From an uncultured Colwellia sp. (GTDB lineage: Bacteria > Pseudomonadota > Gammaproteobacteria > Enterobacterales > Alteromonadaceae): 64,000 nucleotides of DNA. Positions 55,669-64,000 of this stretch are shown piece by piece (position 1 is the stretch's first letter; each line of letters starts with the position of its first letter). The DNA lies in assembly GCA_913062815.1 (NCBI GenBank), contig CAJXWZ010000011.1, positions 62,001 through 126,000 on the forward strand. Direction: 5' to 3'. Under the pieces are notes generated by a model. That model ran no database searches and had not been told where the DNA came from. It was given only the letters and a program-made list of their open reading frames with translations. Position numbers and translations under genes: made by a program.

Positions 55669-56724
55669 TTATTTATTCGTTTGCTCTTGCTTAGTCAGGA
55701 ACATAGCATCACCATAGCTAAAGAAACGATACTGTTCTTTGATAGCATGCTGGTATGCACTCATAATATTGTCATAGCCTGCAAAAGCACTCACTAACAT
55801 CAATAACGTTGATTCCGATAAATGAAAATTAGTTAATAAAGCATCCACCAATTTGAAATCATAACCAGGCGTGATAAAAATATCGGTGTCACCATAAAAC
55901 TCGGTTAATTCAGTGTTATTACTTTCCGCCGATTTAGCCGCGCTTTCTAAAGAACGAACCGAGGTAGTACCCACAGCTATAATACGACCGCCATTGGCTT
56001 TAGTACGATTGATTTGTTCAACAACTTCAGCAGGTACTTCAACATATTCGGCGTGCATAATATGATCAGCTATTTCGTCTACTTTTACTGGTTGAAATGT
56101 CCCTGCCCCCACATGCAAGGTAATAAAAGCCAATTCCACTCCTTTTGCTTTGATTTGTTCAAGAAGTTCATCATCAAAGTGCAAACCTGCTGTGGGTGCT
56201 GCTACTGCGCCAGGCTTTTCATTATAGACCGTTTGATAGCGTTCTCTATCACTGCTTTCATCGGGTCTATCTATATAAGGTGGTAATGGCATATGGCCAA
56301 TTTCATCTAAAATTGATAACACCGATTGCTCACCTTGGAATTTCAACTCAAATAAAGCTCCGTGACGAGCTACCATTATGGCTGTAGCTTTATCTTCTAA
56401 TAAAAGCTCTGCACCTACCTTTGGAGATTTACTCGCACGTATGTGTGCTAAAACAGTATTTTTATCGATTAATCGTTCAACTAAAACTTCTATTTTACCG
56501 CCACTTGATTTCTGACCAAACATACGAGCAGGAATGACACGAGTATTATTAAACACTAGCAAGTCACCGGCATCTAATTGCTCAATAATATCTGTAAAGC
56601 CAAGATCAGCACGATTACCCGTTGTGCCATCAAGCATCATTAGTCTACTGCCGGTACGATCGGCTTTAGGGAATCGAGCAATTAACTCACTCGGTAATTC
56701 GAAGGAAAAATCAGATACACGCAT
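55669..56724 (-). CDS. queA: S-adenosylmethionine:tRNA ribosyltransferase-isomerase
   Basis: A 351-residue enzyme that transfers the ribosyl part of SAM to preQ1 in tRNA. Canonical motifs: [20 protein letters not shown] at the N-terminus, [35 protein letters not shown] near residue 170 and the late [19 protein letters not shown]. First gene of the queA-tgt-yajC-secDF leftward run. Confidence 0.98.
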   Translation of the reverse strand: MRVSDFSFELPSELIARFPKADRTGSRLMMLDGTTGNRADLGFTDIIEQLDAGDLLVFNNTRVIPARMFGQKSSGGKIEVLVERLIDKNTVLAHIRASKSPKVGAELLLEDKATAIMVARHGALFELKFQGEQSVLSILDEIGHMPLPPYIDRPDESSDRERYQTVYNEKPGAVAAPTAGLHFDDELLEQIKAKGVELAFITLHVGAGTFQPVKVDEIADHIMHAEYVEVPAEVVEQINRTKANGGRIIAVGTTSVRSLESAAKSAESNNTELTEFYGDTDIFITPGYDFKLVDALLTNFHLSESTLLMLVSAFAGYDNIMSAYQHAIKEQYRFFSYGDAMFLTKQEQTNK

Positions 56725-56982
56725 GATAAATAGTTGAACTTGCCTTATTGACTATGCTTTTAAGTAAGCATAAGTCTATTGATGAAAACAAAACGCGTAA
56801 TTTTAGAGCTCAAGCCCTTTAATGGCAAGCTAAATAAGTGAAACATCGCTTATCTATTTTCTCGAGGTAATGAATAGCAATATAATTGGTAGTTATATTC
56901 AGTATTTAGCGCAAAGAGCCTGTTCAATTAGCATTTTTAAAGTATGCTCAATAATTAATGATAATGACATTGGGCTACCATC

Positions 56983-58719
56983 ATGAACCATCTTGCGCTT
57001 TCTATAGCTAAAACCATCATTAACGGTTTTGATCGCCATATCCATCTTTTTATCGAAATAACGAAATCAGCAAAACAACGATTTCAGCAATGTCAGTGGG
57101 CTGAAATTCAGCAAGCAGCAAAAGCGAGAACCAGCTTTTATGAAAAACGGGTAAACGAAACCTTTGACACCATCAAACAAGATCTTTTTATTGAAAAGCT
57201 CGATGATGAATTATGGCAACAAGTAAAAAAAGCATATGTAGCAATATTGGCGGAACACAAACAACCGGAGCTTGCTGAAACGTTCTACAACTCTGTTTTT
57301 TGTCGATTGTTCGAACGAAAGTATTACCACAACGATTATATTTTTGTTGAAAGTACGGCACAAAGCCTTGATGACAGGCCGACTCCAGTAATTTATACCA
57401 GCTATAAGCCGGCAGAAAAAGGTTTAAAAGAAACGGTATGCGATATTATGAACTCTCACAAAAGCACCGTGCCTTTTATTGATTTAGAGGCTGATGTAGA
57501 AATCTTAATAAGTGCTTTTCGCCGCAAAGCACATAAGACACTTTATAAACTTGAAGATTTACAATTTGATATTTTAGATTTTACTTTTTATCGTAACAAA
57601 GGCGCATATCTTATCGGTAGAGTGATCTCCCCTGGCGGAGAAACGCCTTTTATAGTTTCAGTATTAAATAACGAACAAGGTAGCTTATATATAGATGCTT
57701 TATTAACTGAAAGTGAAGATATGGCGGTAGTTTTTGGCTTTGCACGAGCCTATTTTTTTGTTGACTGCCAGCATCCATATGCCCTTATTAATTTTTTACA
57801 AAGTTTGATGCCACACAAAACCAAAGCAGATTTATATTCAGCCATTGGTTTTCATAAACAAGGTAAAACACAGTTTTATCGAGACTTTCTTAACCACCTT
57901 GATAATAGTGAAGATAAACTAGAACTTGCTGCAGGTATAAAAGGTATGGTGATGTCGGTATTTACCCTCCCTTCATATCCCTATGTTTTTAAAATTATAA
58001 AAGATAAATTTTCTCCAAGTAAAAACATGACAAGGGCTGATGTTAAAGGAAAGTATCACTTAGTAAAAATGCACGACCGAGTTGGCCGTATGGCGGATAC
58101 CATGGAATACTCTGAAGTAGCCTTTCCTAAAGATAGATTTAATGATGAATTATTAGCAGAGTTACACAAAGTAGCTCCTTCGCTTATTCGTTATGAAGAT
58201 AATCTACTGATTATAAAGCACCTGTACATTGAGCGTCGCATGGTACCGTTAAACTTGTACTTGGCCAAAGCCAGCGATGAAGAAATCAATAATGCACTTT
58301 ATGGTTATGGTAAAGCGATTAAGCAGCTAATCTCTGCTGATATATTTCCCGGCGACATGCTACTTAAAAACTTTGGCGTGACCCGCCATGGTAGGGTGAT
58401 TTTCTATGATTATGATGAAATTACTTATATGAATGAAGTGAACTTTAGAGTGAAACCTGTGCCGATGACTGAAGAACAAATTTATGCGGCAGAGCCATGG
58501 TATAGTGTGGCGCCTGGTGATATGTTTCCAGAGGAATTAGCTACTTTTGCTTTGGCCAACCCTAAATACTTAACGGCGTTTAAGCGCCATCACGAAAACT
58601 TATTAACGGCAAGCTACTGGCAGCAATGTCAGAAAAATGTTGCTGACGGTGTTTATGAAGATGTTTATCCTTACCCAGAAAAACTTAGATTTTGTTATTT
58701 AAGGAAGAAGAGTTTGTAA
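56983..58719 (+). CDS. aceK: Isocitrate dehydrogenase kinase/phosphatase
   Basis: A 578-residue enzyme that switches isocitrate dehydrogenase and so the glyoxylate bypass. Motifs: CRLFERKYYHNDYIFVE near residue 107, KGMVMSVFTLPSYPYVFKII (ATP-binding Lys near 336), and FPGDMLLKNFGVTRHGRVIF followed by YDYDEITYMNEVNFR near 458. aceA and aceB are not adjacent, unlike in E. coli. Length matches the family. Confidence 0.97.
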   Translation: MNHLALSIAKTIINGFDRHIHLFIEITKSAKQRFQQCQWAEIQQAAKARTSFYEKRVNETFDTIKQDLFIEKLDDELWQQVKKAYVAILAEHKQPELAETFYNSVFCRLFERKYYHNDYIFVESTAQSLDDRPTPVIYTSYKPAEKGLKETVCDIMNSHKSTVPFIDLEADVEILISAFRRKAHKTLYKLEDLQFDILDFTFYRNKGAYLIGRVISPGGETPFIVSVLNNEQGSLYIDALLTESEDMAVVFGFARAYFFVDCQHPYALINFLQSLMPHKTKADLYSAIGFHKQGKTQFYRDFLNHLDNSEDKLELAAGIKGMVMSVFTLPSYPYVFKIIKDKFSPSKNMTRADVKGKYHLVKMHDRVGRMADTMEYSEVAFPKDRFNDELLAELHKVAPSLIRYEDNLLIIKHLYIERRMVPLNLYLAKASDEEINNALYGYGKAIKQLISADIFPGDMLLKNFGVTRHGRVIFYDYDEITYMNEVNFRVKPVPMTEEQIYAAEPWYSVAPGDMFPEELATFALANPKYLTAFKRHHENLLTASYWQQCQKNVADGVYEDVYPYPEKLRFCYLRKKSL

Positions 58720-58858
58720 AGTGCCAAGCCGACAACAATAAATTCGCGACTGACAAGTTTTTTTGTTTATTTAACAGCCAAACAGCCAAACAATTAGGAT
58801 TATTTATCAATAAGCCCTTTACCTTTGGCTGAGCATCAGTATAATTCGAATCCGTTGC

Positions 58859-58935
58859 AGGGGTGTAGTTCCAATTGGTAGAACAGCGGTCTCCAAAACC
58901 GATGGTTGGGAGTTCGAGTCTCTCCACCCCTGCCA
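58859..58935 (+). tRNA. tRNA-Trp (anticodon CCA)
   Basis: A 77-base cloverleaf including encoded CCA. Acceptor AGGGGTG pairs with CACCCCT, the D stem is GTTC/GAAC, the anticodon loop is CTCCAAA within GCGGT...ACCGA, and the T loop is GGGAGTTCGAGTCTCTC. The sequence is close to E. coli tRNA-Trp. A T-rich stretch follows. Confidence 0.96.
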
Positions 58936-59054
58936 TTTTCTTTTCTTATTTTCTTTATTAATTTCCATATTCATTTCACTTTGTCAGCTTTCTTCTCCTT
59001 AAAAAGTCTGTCATTATAGCGACGATATTTTTCCTTGTATGCATCATCATAGCT

Positions 59055-59456
59055 ATGAGTATTTCTCCAAGACAATTTGACCAACTTACTGAAATGGGCA
59101 TTAGCCTCTGGCAAAGTAGGCCCCTGTGCAGCGAAAATAAAACTGAGCAAAGTCACTATTTATTACAAGATCAGCAAAGTTTAACAAATCTAAGCAAGCA
59201 AAGGTTCTTTAAAGACATTTTACTCAGTATGGATGTGACTATCGGCGAAATTAATGTGCTAAATGATCATCTCGATGTAGGCCTGTTTAATTGGTACTTC
59301 CGCGCTGGCGCTCTTGAAGATAGCACCGAAGAATCAGCTCCCCTGATTTACTGCACCAACAATAAACTGGTAAGTCCAAGCATTGACTTGATTAGTCAAT
59401 CAGCATCGCTTAAAAAGCAACTCTGGCATACCATTAGCAATCACTTACTCTCTTAA
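59055..59456 (+). CDS. holD: DNA polymerase III psi subunit HolD-like protein
   Basis: A 133-residue protein with the HolD-type N-terminus SPRQFDQLTEMGISLWQSR, which in E. coli psi contacts the chi subunit, and a C-terminal SLKKQLWHTISNHL helix. Sequence conservation in HolD is low, so the strongest support is order: holD is commonly followed by rimI, here 7 bases downstream. It would bridge chi and the clamp loader. Confidence 0.8.
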   Translation: MSISPRQFDQLTEMGISLWQSRPLCSENKTEQSHYLLQDQQSLTNLSKQRFFKDILLSMDVTIGEINVLNDHLDVGLFNWYFRAGALEDSTEESAPLIYCTNNKLVSPSIDLISQSASLKKQLWHTISNHLLS

Positions 59457-59463
59457 TTTTATC

Positions 59464-59931
59464 ATGACTAATTCAATGCTCTTCTCTACTATTTCATCTG
59501 ACGATATTGGCAAATTAATGCCAATAGAAAACGACTGCCATTCTCATCCTTGGAGTGTTAAAACCTTTAAAAGCTGTATTGGTGGCCGATACTTTGGCGA
59601 AAAGTTAATAGACGTACAATGCTCCTCTGACAACCCAATCGGTTTTTATATTGGTGAGTTTATGATTGATGAAGCCACCTTAATGGATATTTGTGTTTCT
59701 CCTTCATTGCAGGGCAAAGGTTTTGGTAAAAAACTCTTGCATCGATTTATTGAGCAAGCAAAAAATAAGGGTGCGATAAAAATATGGCTGGAAGTTCGTG
59801 CTAAAAATATCTCCGCGCAAATGCTTTATATGAATGCAGGCTTTATCGAAACATCCAGAAGAACCGGTTACTACCCAAGTAATTCAGGCTTTGGTTATGA
59901 GGATGCTATTGTGATGTGTTTAACTTGTTAA
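59464..59931 (+). CDS. rimI: Ribosomal protein S18-alanine N-acetyltransferase RimI
   Basis: A 155-residue GNAT acetyltransferase. The acetyl-CoA site is VSPSLQGKGFGKKLLHRFI near residue 80, followed by WLEVRAKNISAQMLYMNAGF. RimI acetylates the N-terminus of S18 and works on other proteins. Its position directly after holD is standard in gammaproteobacteria. Confidence 0.93.
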   Translation: MTNSMLFSTISSDDIGKLMPIENDCHSHPWSVKTFKSCIGGRYFGEKLIDVQCSSDNPIGFYIGEFMIDEATLMDICVSPSLQGKGFGKKLLHRFIEQAKNKGAIKIWLEVRAKNISAQMLYMNAGFIETSRRTGYYPSNSGFGYEDAIVMCLTC

Positions 59932-60050
59932 GCTAGCCTCCCCTCCATTTTGTCTTACAAAGTTATACAATTGTTAACCTGAATTAGCTAACTTACCCAA
60001 TAGAATTTCATTATAGTGATCGATATTATCAAACACTTTTTGAGACCCGC

Positions 60051-60293
60051 ATGCTTGTAAGAAATCGACTATCGTTAAATTGTGATGCAGAGAATCAAGG
60101 CATAGCTCAACATGTGCTTATCGAAGCGATTAATAAAGTAGAAAACTTAACAGGGTTAAATACTCAACAAAGCGTACATCTTCTCCAAAGCGTTAGCGCA
60201 AAACATAACCTTAATGAAAATGGTCGGTCTCATCGCAAGAGCTTTGTGTTAGCGGAGATCGAAAGCCAATTTATTACCGATTTATTTCATTAA
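60051..60293 (+). CDS. Small hypothetical protein
   Basis: An 80-residue frame with no recognised domain. The sequence is helical and polar (HVLIEAINKVENLTG, then KSFVLAEIESQFITDLF), lacks a signal peptide and has normal codon use for the region. It lies between rimI and prfC on the same strand. It could be a real small gene or a chance frame; no strong ribosome binding site was seen. Confidence 0.4.
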   Translation: MLVRNRLSLNCDAENQGIAQHVLIEAINKVENLTGLNTQQSVHLLQSVSAKHNLNENGRSHRKSFVLAEIESQFITDLFH

Positions 60294-60370
60294 CTTTAAA
60301 AATCATTACTTTTTCGATAAATTCCACATAAACCTTGCGCTTTTGAATGACTTCCCACCACTAATTTCGC

Positions 60371-60376
60371 TATAAT
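60371..60376 (+). promoter_or_regulatory. Candidate -10 element upstream of prfC
   Basis: A perfect TATAAT stands about 60 bases before the prfC start, with TGACTT 17 bases upstream as a poor -35. Likely the prfC promoter. Confidence 0.45.
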
Positions 60377-60432
60377 GTGCCGTTTTTTATATTTGTATTT
60401 TAGCCAACAGTCTTTTTCTATAGGTAAGCCGC

Positions 60433-62013
60433 ATGTCAGTTCAGCAAGAACAGGTCGATCTACGTCGTACGTTCGCCATTATTTCTCACCCCGATGCGGG
60501 TAAAACCACAATTACTGAAAAAGTACTATTGTTCGGTCAAGCTTTACAAAAAGCCGGCACCGTAAAAGGTAAAAAATCTGGCCAACATGCAAAATCTGAT
60601 TGGATGGAAATGGAGAAAGAACGTGGTATTTCAATTACCACCTCCGTCATGCAATTCCCTTATAGCGGCTGTCTGGTAAACTTGCTAGACACACCTGGAC
60701 ATGAAGACTTCTCAGAAGATACTTACCGTACGTTAACGGCAGTTGACTCCTGTTTAATGGTTATCGATGTTGCTAAAGGTGTTGAAGCTCGAACCATAAA
60801 GCTGATGGAAGTTACCCGTCTGCGAGATACACCAATCATTACTTTTATGAACAAAATGGACAGAGATGTTCGTGATCCAATGGAAGTAATGGACGAAGTA
60901 GAAGATGTACTAAAAATAAAATGCGCCCCCATTACTTGGCCAATAGGAATGGGCAAAGAGTTTAAAGGCATTTATAACATTCTTGAAGACGAAACTATCT
61001 TGTACCAATCAGGTCAAGGCCACACCATTCAAGAAAAACGTGTTATTAAAGGATTAAACAACCCGGAGCTTGATGTCATTCTTGGCAATTACGCTGACGA
61101 TTTGCGCGAAGAGCTAGAGTTGGTGGTTGGCGCATCACATGAATTTGATCTCGAAGAATTCTTAGGTGGTGATTTAACACCGGTATTTTTTGGTACTGCT
61201 TTAGGTAACTTTGGTGTTGATCACATGTTAGATGGATTGACGAAATGGGCCCCTAAGCCTTTACCACGTTTAACAGATGCTAGAACAGTCATTGCGACAG
61301 AAGAAAAATTCTCCGGTTTTGTCTTTAAAATTCAAGCCAATATGGATCCAAAGCATCGTGATCGCATAGCCTTTATGCGTATTTGTTCCGGCAAATATGA
61401 AAAAGGCATGAAAATGAAACAAGTTCGACTTGGTAAAGATGTAAAAATTGCCGATGCAGTGACTTTTATGGCCGGCGATAGATCCAACGTTGAAGAAGCA
61501 TATGCTGGTGATATTATCGGTTTGCATAACCATGGTAGTATTCAAATCGGTGACACTTTCACCGCAGGTGAGATGATGAAATTTAGTGGTATTCCAAATT
61601 TTGCCCCTGAAATGTTTCGTCGTATTCGTTTACGTGATCCACTAAAAGCTAAGCAACTGCAAAAAGGCTTAATTCAACTTTCAGAAGAAGGCGCCGTTCA
61701 AGTATTTAGACCTTTTATCAACAACGATATGATCGTTGGTGCCGTTGGTGTACTTCAGTTTGAAGTAGTAGTACAACGCTTAAAAACAGAATATAAAGTA
61801 GATGCTATTTATGAGCCTATTAGCGTAGCAACTGCTCGTTGGTGTACTTGTGATGATGAGCGTACATTAGAGCAATTTAGAAAGAAAGCGGGTGATAATT
61901 TAGCACTAGATGGTGGTAATAATTTAACCTATATTGCCCCAACAATGGTGAACTTATCCTTGGCACAAGAGCGTCATCCGGACATACAGTTCCACTCAAC
62001 CCGTGAGCACTAG
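60433..62013 (+). CDS. prfC: Peptide chain release factor 3
   Basis: A 526-residue translational GTPase. G1 is [15 protein letters not shown] near residue 18, G2/G3 are [13 protein letters not shown] and [18 protein letters not shown], and G4 is [10 protein letters not shown]3 recycles RF1 and RF2 after peptide release. Length matches E. coli RF3 (529). A palindromic repeat lies downstream before argS. Confidence 0.98.
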   Translation: MSVQQEQVDLRRTFAIISHPDAGKTTITEKVLLFGQALQKAGTVKGKKSGQHAKSDWMEMEKERGISITTSVMQFPYSGCLVNLLDTPGHEDFSEDTYRTLTAVDSCLMVIDVAKGVEARTIKLMEVTRLRDTPIITFMNKMDRDVRDPMEVMDEVEDVLKIKCAPITWPIGMGKEFKGIYNILEDETILYQSGQGHTIQEKRVIKGLNNPELDVILGNYADDLREELELVVGASHEFDLEEFLGGDLTPVFFGTALGNFGVDHMLDGLTKWAPKPLPRLTDARTVIATEEKFSGFVFKIQANMDPKHRDRIAFMRICSGKYEKGMKMKQVRLGKDVKIADAVTFMAGDRSNVEEAYAGDIIGLHNHGSIQIGDTFTAGEMMKFSGIPNFAPEMFRRIRLRDPLKAKQLQKGLIQLSEEGAVQVFRPFINNDMIVGAVGVLQFEVVVQRLKTEYKVDAIYEPISVATARWCTCDDERTLEQFRKKAGDNLALDGGNNLTYIAPTMVNLSLAQERHPDIQFHSTREH

Positions 62014-62039
62014 TTGGCGTTGCATTTCGCCTTTTATCG

Positions 62040-62122
62040 GCATTGTCTTCGATTTTTCATTTCGTCACTTAGTAAACTAAGCTCCTAATGAAAAAACTCA
62101 ACAGCTTTGCTAAAAGACAATC
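62040..62122. repeat. Imperfect inverted repeat between prfC and argS
   Basis: The centre is CTTAGTAAACTAAG (62068-62081). Nested arms are TTTTTCAT (62053) with ATGAAAAA (62088), and CATTGTCTT (62041) with AAGACAAT (62114). In plan it resembles the element in the isc operon: a palindrome of about 16 bases within longer imperfect arms. It can form a long RNA hairpin after prfC. Confidence 0.6.
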
Positions 62123-62180
62123 TACTTAACCAACGCTGTAGATTTTTAAAATACAGAGTAAAGATTAAAAAATAAACATT

Positions 62181-63929
62181 ATGAATATTAAACAAATTTT
62201 AGCAAAAAAAGTCAGTGCAGCGATGCTTGCAGCAGGTTTACCTGAAGGCACAAATCCCGCAATAAGTTTATCTAACCGCCCACAGTTTGGTGATTATCAA
62301 GCGAATGGTGTTATGGGCGCCGCTAAAAAACTTAAAACTAATCCACGCGAGTTAGCAACCAAAGTTGTTGAACAACTTAATCTCGACGGTATTGCTGACA
62401 AAATTGAACTGGCTGGCCCAGGTTTTATTAATATTCATTTAGCTAAAACTTGGTTAGCCTCACAATTGAGTAATGTTGCCAATGACGAATACATTGGCGT
62501 GACTCAACGTGGAAAATCAGAGGCTGATAAAAAGCAAACTGTTGTTGTTGATTACAGCGCACCTAATCTTGCTAAAGAAATGCATGTGGGTCATTTACGC
62601 TCAACAATTATCGGCGATGCCGTGGTGCGCGCATTAGAGTTTCGTGGTGACAAGGTAATTCGTCAAAATCATATGGGTGATTGGGGTACGCAATTTGGCA
62701 TGCTCATCGCTCATTTAAGCGATAAACTTGCTAGCGACGAGGTTGCAGAAACAGCCCTTGCTGATTTAGAAAACTTTTATCGTGAAGCTAAAGTTCGGTT
62801 TGATGAAGAAGAAGGTTTTGCCGATCGCGCCCGCGCCGACGTAGTGAAATTACAAAGTGGTGATGAGCAATGCGCTAAACTTTGGCAAAAATTTATTGAT
62901 ATCTCTATTTCCCATTCAGAAGAAATTTATGACAAGTTAAACGTTTCTCTTACTCGTAAAGATATTATGGGAGAAAGTGCTTATAACGACGACTTATCAA
63001 CGGTTATTGATGAGCTGATGGCAAATAAAATTGCCGTTGAAGATCAAGGTGCCAAAGTTGTCTTTATTGATGAAATGGCAAATAAAGACGGTGAACCATC
63101 GGTATTCATTGTACAAAAGTCTGGTGGTGGTTACTTATATGCAACAACCGATTTATCAGCCTGTCGCTATCGTAGCGGTAAATTACAAGCCGATCGCATT
63201 ATTATTTTTACCGATGCTCGACAAGCACTTCATTTCAAACAAGTTGAAATTGTTGCCCGTAAAGCGGGTTTCTTACCAGAGCAAGTAGTTTATGATCATT
63301 GTCCGTTTGGCATGATGATGGGAGATGATGGTAAACCTTTTAAAACCCGTACTGGCGGTACCATAAAGTTGGCTGAACTTTTAGATGAAGCCGTTACTCG
63401 TGCAAGTGGTTTAATAAAAGAAAAAAATCCTGATATTGATGAAGTCACCTTGGCTGACATCTCGAAAAAAGTCGGTATTGGCGCGGTGAAATTTGCTGAT
63501 TTATCTAAAAACCGTACGAGTGATTATATTTTTAACTGGAAAACCATGCTAAGTTTCGAAGGAGCTACTGCACCTTATCTGCAATATGCTTATTCACGTA
63601 TACAAAGTATCTTCACTAAAGCTGAGGCTGCTACGTTTAGCGATAACATTCAAGTTATTGAACCTCAAGAAAAAGCCTTAGCGTTAAAGTTATTACAACT
63701 TGAAGATGTTATCGATGCCGTCATTAGTGAGTGCACACCTAATTTACTTTGTAATTACTTGTATGAGCTTGCTAGTCTATATATGAGTTTTTATGAAGCT
63801 TGTCCTATTCTCAAAGAGGGCATTAGTGCAGAAGTGAAAGAGTCTCGATTGGCTTTATGTAATTTAATTGCTAAAACATTACAGCAAGGTTTAGATATTC
63901 TTGGTATTGATGTGATGGATCGCATGTAA
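62181..63929 (+). CDS. argS: Arginyl-tRNA synthetase
   Basis: A 582-residue class I synthetase. The N-terminal additional domain is followed by the HIGH-type motif YSAPNLAKEMHVGHLRSTI near residue 128 and the MMGDDGKPFKTRTGG segment. The C-terminal anticodon-binding domain ends with QGLDILGIDVMDRM, as in E. coli ArgS. A strong terminator follows 21 bases after the stop. Confidence 0.98.
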   Translation: MNIKQILAKKVSAAMLAAGLPEGTNPAISLSNRPQFGDYQANGVMGAAKKLKTNPRELATKVVEQLNLDGIADKIELAGPGFINIHLAKTWLASQLSNVANDEYIGVTQRGKSEADKKQTVVVDYSAPNLAKEMHVGHLRSTIIGDAVVRALEFRGDKVIRQNHMGDWGTQFGMLIAHLSDKLASDEVAETALADLENFYREAKVRFDEEEGFADRARADVVKLQSGDEQCAKLWQKFIDISISHSEEIYDKLNVSLTRKDIMGESAYNDDLSTVIDELMANKIAVEDQGAKVVFIDEMANKDGEPSVFIVQKSGGGYLYATTDLSACRYRSGKLQADRIIIFTDARQALHFKQVEIVARKAGFLPEQVVYDHCPFGMMMGDDGKPFKTRTGGTIKLAELLDEAVTRASGLIKEKNPDIDEVTLADISKKVGIGAVKFADLSKNRTSDYIFNWKTMLSFEGATAPYLQYAYSRIQSIFTKAEAATFSDNIQVIEPQEKALALKLLQLEDVIDAVISECTPNLLCNYLYELASLYMSFYEACPILKEGISAEVKESRLALCNLIAKTLQQGLDILGIDVMDRM

Positions 63930-63949
63930 CTTGTAATCAGTATGTAAAG

Positions 63950-63978
63950 AAAAGCCGACATTTTTATGTCGGCTTTTT
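63950..63978 (+). terminator. Intrinsic terminator after argS
   Basis: AAAGCCGACA, loop TTTTTA, TGTCGGCTTTTT: a 10-bp perfect stem with a T-run, 21 bases after the argS stop. Confidence 0.92.
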
Positions 63979-64000
63979 AGTTTATTTAGCTTGTATTCTC

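Noticed and set aside
60051..60293. Toxin or antitoxin role for the small hypothetical protein
   Set aside because: No partner gene and no known toxin-antitoxin motif, so no function is offered.

Overview
The window looks like chromosome of a marine gammaproteobacterium of the Alteromonadales, probably Colwelliaceae (Colwellia/Thalassotalea type). This is inferred from the AT-rich composition, an E. coli-like housekeeping set (isc operon, trmJ/suhB, tgt-yajC-secD-secF, prfC, holD-rimI, aceK, a Trp tRNA close to that of E. coli) and the mix of accessory genes. No species assignment was possible without a search.

Layout. 1-2 kb: end of an AttEFGH-like unit (FtsX permease and an AttH/CrtC lipocalin lipoprotein). 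2-5.6 kb: M20 amidohydrolase, Lrp-type regulator and AbgT transporter, a probable catabolic module for an acylated or aminoacyl amino acid. 5.8-9 kb: a Tat-type amine oxidase and two orphan solute-binding proteins. 9-10.8 kb: an ECF42-type sigma factor with its YciI/DGPF partner. 11.1-14.3 kb: a copper-related MbnP/MbnH pair led by a beta-propeller lipoprotein. 14.8-18 kb: MYG1 gene, chemoreceptor and a decayed insertion sequence. 18.3-25.2 kb: a compact leftward unit of up to nine genes built around a bufferin-type RiPP metallophore set (DUF2282 precursor, DUF692 MNIO enzyme, DUF2063 partner, DoxX protein), plus thioredoxin, YHS protein, FMN glutamate-synthase-domain protein, DsbA-like protein and a hydrolase-OsmC fusion. 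An AraC regulator diverges from it. 26-35.5 kb: a nitrilase-fold protein without its catalytic cysteine, a MYG1 gene fragment, cytochrome b561, LysR regulator, a HEAT-like protein, a PD40/serine hydrolase pair and a two-component system.

From 36 to 64 kb the window is mostly core: iscR-S-U-A-hscB-hscA-fdx under a recognisable IscR type 1 site, trmJ-cysE, suhB, cobA, a three-gene polysaccharide export module without synthesis genes, a DEAD-box helicase, secF/secD/yajC/tgt/queA, aceK, tRNA-Trp, holD, rimI, prfC and argS.

Two things stand out. First, two separate copper/oxidative maturation modules (MbnP/MbnH plus a propeller, and an extended bufferin operon) lie within 15 kb of each other. Second, a dispersed repeat of about 100 bp, found downstream of several unrelated genes, looks like a copy of the 3' end of fdx plus its terminator. 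Three copies still spell TINMVSENH-stop, and they differ from fdx only at third codon positions within that stretch.
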